Source: Azolla caroliniana
Lineage: Eukaryota; Polypodiophyta
Direction: 5' to 3'
Assembly (NCBI GenBank): GCA_043228905.1
Contig: JBHGNT010000014.1
Coordinates: 7,688,001 to 7,752,000 of the forward strand
Length of the DNA stretch: 64,000 bases
Under the pieces are notes generated by a model, which was not told the DNA's origin, ran no database searches, and worked only from the letters and a program-made list of their open reading frames with translations. The first letter of the stretch is position 1. The number at the start of each line of letters is the position of its first letter. The position numbers were made by a program, and so were the translations under genes. Positions 60,901-64,000 of the stretch are shown here, piece by piece.

Positions 60901-62066
60901 GCCGAGATCAGGTTCAATCGGACCTCCGGAACGTGTCGAACATCCTTCAGCAGCATCTTGCATCCGGTTGATGTCATCAGCCACACGTCTCCTATGCCGG
61001 CAATCCGGCATGTACCTTCATTTCCCATCCGGACACAGCCGTGCTCACCAGCTGTGTAGGATGAGAAGTATTTCTTCTCTGGGGTCAGGTGGAACGATGC
61101 TCCGGAATCGACCACCCAGGTCATCTCTTCACCGGCAAGGTTCAGCTCCCTCTCTTCGGTAATGAGCATTATCTCTTCTTCACTTGCCGCGAGTGCCGTC
61201 GTTCCTTTCCGATCCTGCCCTCGCCGATCCGGACCTCTCCGGTCCGTGGCTCCCCGGTATGCGCCGTTTCGCTCCGGTGACATCTTCGAATCGGTGTCGC
61301 CGGCTCCGTTGTCCTTTCGGTAATGCCGACAATTCTTCCGGAAGTGCCCCGGCTTCCCACAGTGGAAGCATGTGGGCCTTCCTCTTGACTGCGACCGGGT
61401 CCCCGACTTCTCCCGTCTTTGCGGACTCCGGTTCCATTGTCTTCCCCGATCCGATTCGGTAAGCAGCATCTTCGGATCGGAAACCGGTTCTTTATCTCTC
61501 CGACGCGCTTCTTCGTTCAAAATACTTGTCTTTACCGTTTGTAAGGACAAGTTATCTTCGGTGCAGGAGGTGCTGAGAGTCACCACCAAGTTCTCCCAGC
61601 TTTCCGGCAATGTACACATCAAAATGATGGCTTGCATTGCATCCTCCAACGGGAACTTGATCGCCGCAAGCTGGTTCACGAATCCCATGAACGTGCTCAC
61701 GTGTTCCACCATATTCTCGCCGTCCCGGTACTTGAGGTTCACTATCTTCCTCATCAGGGAGGTCCGGTTCAACGCATTCTTCCTCTCGTAGAGGCCCGAC
61801 AGCTTCTTCCACATCTCATATGCGTTGGTGTCGTTCGCCACATGTTGCAGGACGCTTACATCGACATATTGCCGAATCGTCGCTACGGCTTTCCGGTTCA
61901 GGAGCTTCCACTCCGACTCTATTACTCCCTTGGGTATCTCGGCATTGTCGATCGGTTCGTACAGGTCTCGGACGATGAGAAGGTCTTCCATCTTTATCTT
62001 CCAGTCGGCGTAGTTCTGTGAGTTCAACACCATCATGCCCGGAGGCCCACTACCGCCGCCTTCCAT
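57993..62066 (-). CDS. Copia F Gag-Pol polyprotein, 1357 residues
   Basis: One uninterrupted frame. I start it at MEGGGSGPPG (62066), because the 19 codons before it run into the primer-binding site and LTR. UBN2 gag is at about 15-190. The zinc knuckle CFHCGKPGHFRKNC is at 233-246. Protease Asp 320 is in VVDSGASFHLTP. The pre-integrase LWHKRLCHMSEKG is at about 446-458 with CTDCLAGKQ after it. Integrase catalytic residues are Asp 509 (VHTDV), Asp 571 (ADNGGEY) and Glu 606 (NGLAERMNR). An acidic hinge spans about 735-810. RT runs about 865-1110 with YVDD at 1033-1036. RNase H has Asp 1205, Glu 1246 and Asp 1281 and ends near 1340. All catalytic residues are present and the length is normal for plant copia. 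Confidence 0.95.
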   Translation of the reverse strand: MEGGGSGPPGMMVLNSQNYADWKIKMEDLLIVRDLYEPIDNAEIPKGVIESEWKLLNRKAVATIRQYVDVSVLQHVANDTNAYEMWKKLSGLYERKNALNRTSLMRKIVNLKYRDGENMVEHVSTFMGFVNQLAAIKFPLEDAMQAIILMCTLPESWENLVVTLSTSCTEDNLSLQTVKTSILNEEARRRDKEPVSDPKMLLTESDRGRQWNRSPQRREKSGTRSQSRGRPTCFHCGKPGHFRKNCRHYRKDNGAGDTDSKMSPERNGAYRGATDRRGPDRRGQDRKGTTALAASEEEIMLITEERELNLAGEEMTWVVDSGASFHLTPEKKYFSSYTAGEHGCVRMGNEGTCRIAGIGDVWLMTSTGCKMLLKDVRHVPEVRLNLISAGRLDDEGYTGSIRNGVMKFSKGSLIVARARKVNTLYLMNSRLCPEELNVAADTAGELWHKRLCHMSEKGMKRLAEDNLIPVKHVHLEKCTDCLAGKQNRASFHSRPPTRRSVPLELVHTDVCQVETKSHGGAQYFVTFIDDHSRKLWMAPLKTKDQVLSVFKELHARVERESGKKLKAIRADNGGEYRGQFAEYCRSKGIRLEFTVPKTPELNGLAERMNRTIMERVRSMLAHAELPKGFWAEAMSTATYVINRSPSVPLDGDTPQRVWTGREVSYRHLKVFGCLAYVHVAKDRRGKLDPKTRPCIFLGYGDDEFGYRVWDPVDKKIFRSRDIIFMEDKTLADWESEKKMKSSKSTGEDQLYEEQSRPARDRLALEDPAEDGEETEPAEEDENDTGTGLDPEMDSDEEESEEPVTEAPERGYPLRERRAPRRFPEPEHVLLTDEGEPESFEEAKHDTQSRRWLSAMQDEMDSLHENHTYELVELPKGKRALRNKWVFKLKPGDAGNPPRYKARIVVKGFQQKKGVDFDEIFAPVVKMTSIRTVLSIAASMDLEVEQMDVKTAFLHGDLEEEIYMQQPEGFEKKGKEHLVCRLKKSLYGLKQAPRQWYRKFDSFMTDEGYLKTQSDHCVFVKKFEGGDFLILLLYVDDMLIVGRDQVKIRMLKKALHRTFSMKDLGPARQILGMHIIRDRSKKQLWLSQEKYVTKVLKRFNMSEARPVGSTLPANCKLSNKQSPKTKAEKEDMMKVPYASAVGSLMYAMVCTRPDIGYAVGVVSRYMSNPDKEHWNAVKWILRYLKGTANVCLRFGSGKPELDGFTDSDMSADADTSRSTSGYVMTYAGGAVSWQSRLQKTVALSTTEAEYMAAVEAGKEIIWMKDFIRELGIRQEEYRLYCDSQSAIHLAKNAAYHSRTKHIQRRYHWIRERIEDKEFVLTKIHTDENGSDMLTKVLTPDKLEACRKRIGLERHPMPK

Positions 62067-62082
62067 TTTCTGTGTTACCGTC

Positions 62083-62094
62083 GCTCTGATACCA
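62083..62094 (-). promoter_or_regulatory. Primer-binding site of copia F
   Basis: Exact minus-strand TGGTATCAGAGC three bases inside the 5' LTR. Confidence 0.93.
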
Positions 62095-62097
62095 ATT

Positions 62098-62807
62098 TGT
62101 AGCAAAACAGTGCTCGGCCACAACCGAGGAATAGGATCAACTCACAGAAAACGGGAAATACAAAGTGCACGAGAACAATAGAGAGAAAGGTACACTGGAT
62201 ATTTTACGTGGAAAACCCTAAATGGGAAAAACCACGGGAGTTCTCAAACTCCAACTATCACTATGAACAGGGATATACACTGGTGAAGCTGCAAGGCAAC
62301 AACCTTGAGCTCACTGTCTTCGCCACAGGCGGCGGTAATACACAGAGGCAACTACCTCTTCGTCCTCTCTCTCTCTCTCACTCTCTCTCGGCTGCTCCCT
62401 CACTTCGCATAACATGAGCAACAACAACAAACTGTTTGCCCTAAGTCATATTTATACACATATGACTTTCGGGCTATTTACAAATATAGCCTCAAGGGCC
62501 CTTGGCAAACATATTCACAAATATGTCCCCGCAACCGGATCTCTCTCCGGGTACATACGTCATCCGGCTCCGTAACCGGGGTCTTCAGCATCCGGCTCCG
62601 TAACCGGGGTCTTCATCATCCGGCTCCATAACCGGGGTCTTCATCATCCGGCTCCATAACCGGGGTCTTCATCATCCGGATCCGTAGCCGGGTACTCTTC
62701 ATCCGGCTTCATGCCGGGTACTCTTCATCACCCGGTTCCGTAACGGCCTCCGGGCTTGCCGTCATTCATCTCCGGACATCCCATCCGGAGGGACCGAAAT
62801 CCCAACA
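62098..62807 (-). repeat. Copia F 5' LTR
   Basis: 710 bp. Same as 57301-57982 except for about three substitutions and one extra 28-bp unit (CATCCGGCTCCATAACCGGG plus GTCTTCAT) near 62627-62655. Confidence 0.93.
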
Positions 62808-64000
62808 AACCTCCGGAGAGATACTCTCCCAGAATTTTCCTTACCGACGTCGGCGAACCGATGTCTTACGAAGAAGCATCGGCATCTGCCGATTCAGCCA
62901 CAAGGCATCTGGCGATGGAGCCGGAAATGCACTTCATTCGGGCAAACAAGACTTGGGGCTTGGTTGAATTACCGAAGAATCGACGTGCTCTTCCGTGTAA
63001 GTGGGTCTATCGACTAAAAGAGACGTCCGACTCGACCACCCCAAAGTACAAGGCCAGATTAGTTGCGAAGGGATTTCGACAAGAATATGGCATCGACTTC
63101 GACGAAATCTTTTCACCAGTGGTGAAAATGAGGACCCTTCGTTTCATGCTCGGCGTCGTGGCCGCCGACAACTTGGAGTTGATTCAGCTAGAGGTAAAAA
63201 CGACATTCCTCCATGGTGACCTACAGGAGGAAATCTATATGGAGCAGCCGAAAGGCTTTGTGGTATCCGGCCAGGAACATCTAGTCTGCCGACTCAGGAA
63301 GAGTCTCTATGACCTGAAACAGGCACCCCGATAGTGGTACAAGAAGTTCGACGACTTCATCCAATCGGTTGGCTTCTCAAAGAGCGATGAGGACCACTGT
63401 CTCTTCACCAAAACAGCTCAAGACGGGTCTCCCGTCTTCCTCATCATCTACGTGGACGACATGCTACTCTCCAGTCGGCATGTCGGAGAGCTCACTGACC
63501 TCGTTCGGCAACTGCGGTTGAAGTTTGCCATGAAGGACCTTGGTCCGGCAAGACACATACTTGGTATGAAGATTAGTCGGTATCTCAATACACAACAACT
63601 TTTCTTGTCTCAAACCGACTACATCGGACGTGTCTTAGAACGCTTCAACATGAAATCAGCCAAGTCTGCTTCGACCCCGCTCCCCATCAACCTTCGGCTG
63701 TCTTAGCGAGACTGTCTGACATCTAGTCCGGAGGGGGAAGATATGAAGTCGGTACCGTATGCACCGGCAGTCGGCTCCCTCATGTACGCGATGGTCGCGA
63801 CACGGCCTGGTATTTCTCACGATGTAGGAATTGTCACCAGATTCATGCACAACCCCGACTGATCGCATTGGAACGCAGTCAAACATGTGTTCAGATATCT
63901 AGCTGGCACAAAAGAGCACGACATTCTTTTTGGCCTGAACTCAACCTCAAGTGTAGTCGGTTACACCGACTCGGACTTCGCCGATTGTGTGGACAGTTGG
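62808..64000 (+). pseudogene. Copia E reverse transcriptase and RNase H
   Basis: Resumes copia E after F: PPERYSPRIFLTDVGEPMSY, then RT with NKTWGLVELPKNRRALPCKW, YKARLVAKGFRQEYGIDFDE, LEVKTTFLHGDLQEEIYMEQ and SLYDLKQAPR. There is a TAG (63334) where QW is expected. The catalytic motif IIYVDDMLLSSRHV is intact near 63448. LGPARHILGMKISRYLNTQQ follows, a stop at 63704, then VGSLMYAMVATRPGISHDVG and RNase H YTDSDFADCVDS at the window edge. Truncated by the window, not by biology. Confidence 0.9.

Larger units (their letters stand above)
57301..62807 (-). mobile_element. Ty1/copia element F, apparently intact
   Basis: LTRs of 682 bp (57301-57982) and 710 bp (62098-62807), with about three substitutions plus one 28-bp repeat unit between them. 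PBS, one full-length Gag-Pol frame and a polypurine tract are all present. Flanks overlap only by AAC; a clear 5-bp duplication is not seen. The element lies in opposite orientation inside copia E. By structure it is the best candidate in this window for a recently active element. Confidence 0.94.
53959..64000 (+). mobile_element. Ty1/copia element E, split by copia F
   Basis: Plus-strand copia: 5' LTR (53959-54259), primer-binding site, gag, protease and integrase to 57300, then copia F (57301-62807), then the hinge, reverse transcriptase and RNase H from 62808 to the window end. Removing F and one AAC restores the reading frame across the junction (LSQ to PPERYSP). The 3' LTR is outside the window. 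Several stops show it is dead. Confidence 0.88.

Noticed and set aside
62067-62123. Upstream start of copia F Gag-Pol (1376 codons)
   Set aside because: The extra codons overlap the primer-binding site and the LTR end; the start at 62066 gives a normal copia gag N-terminus.

Overview
The window looks like nuclear DNA of a land plant with a repeat-rich genome. I base this on a two-exon gene for a chloroplast-type monothiol glutaredoxin (GRXS16 family, 46016-48655, minus strand), on Ty1/copia elements primed by initiator tRNA-Met (TGGTATCAGAGC sites), and on several families of Ty3-like elements. I cannot name the species. The Ty3 lineages and the LINE do not look like the common angiosperm types, so a fern, gymnosperm or other non-angiosperm should be considered. 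GRXS16 is the only host gene I can support; almost everything else is nested, decaying retrotransposon sequence.

Layout. 1-10486: a Ty3 gag remnant, then minus-strand copia A (5' LTR 9993-10486). Copia A is split by element B (2844-8275, 5-bp target duplication), and B itself contains copia J (about 3871-7108) and a ~50-bp minisatellite. 10538-17060: a minus-strand Ty3 gag (M) split by gag-only element K (11033-16074); K holds an insert resembling plastid rpoC2. 17060-25000: a tRNA-like segment, copia D2 with a triplicated integrase segment, a decayed coiled-coil ORF of unknown family, and a deleted copia (D). 25112-39160: Ty3 element H, whose gag start is expanded into a 321-bp tandem array. 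The array is split by a complete Ty3 element (27191-37626), which is in turn invaded by gag-only element L (29237-33022). A 498-bp hAT-type MITE with a perfect 8-bp duplication sits at 38649-39146. 39156-43080: Ty3 LTR, gag and pol remnants. 43081-48790: host DNA with GRXS16. 48790-52950: a LINE unlike plant L1. 52979-53958: an antisense plant L1 remnant. 53959 to the end: plus-strand copia E, split by copia F (57301-62807), which is apparently intact.

Functional reading. The best candidate for a little-described system is a master/satellite set: the pol-encoding Ty3 element and the gag-only elements K and L. They share LTR termini (TGTCG...CGACA), the primer-binding core TTGGTGAACC, a related gag, and a ~40-nt conserved block next to the polypurine tract that is kept across different reading frames. 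K and L have no visible pol and would need another element's enzymes. L also carries Pol III-like A and B boxes in its LTRs, and a single reading frame of about 690 codons interrupted by one TGA. Copia F, with a 1357-residue uninterrupted Gag-Pol and almost identical LTRs, is the element most likely to be active or recently active.

All similarity calls were made by eye from translations and recalled family motifs. No database search was run.
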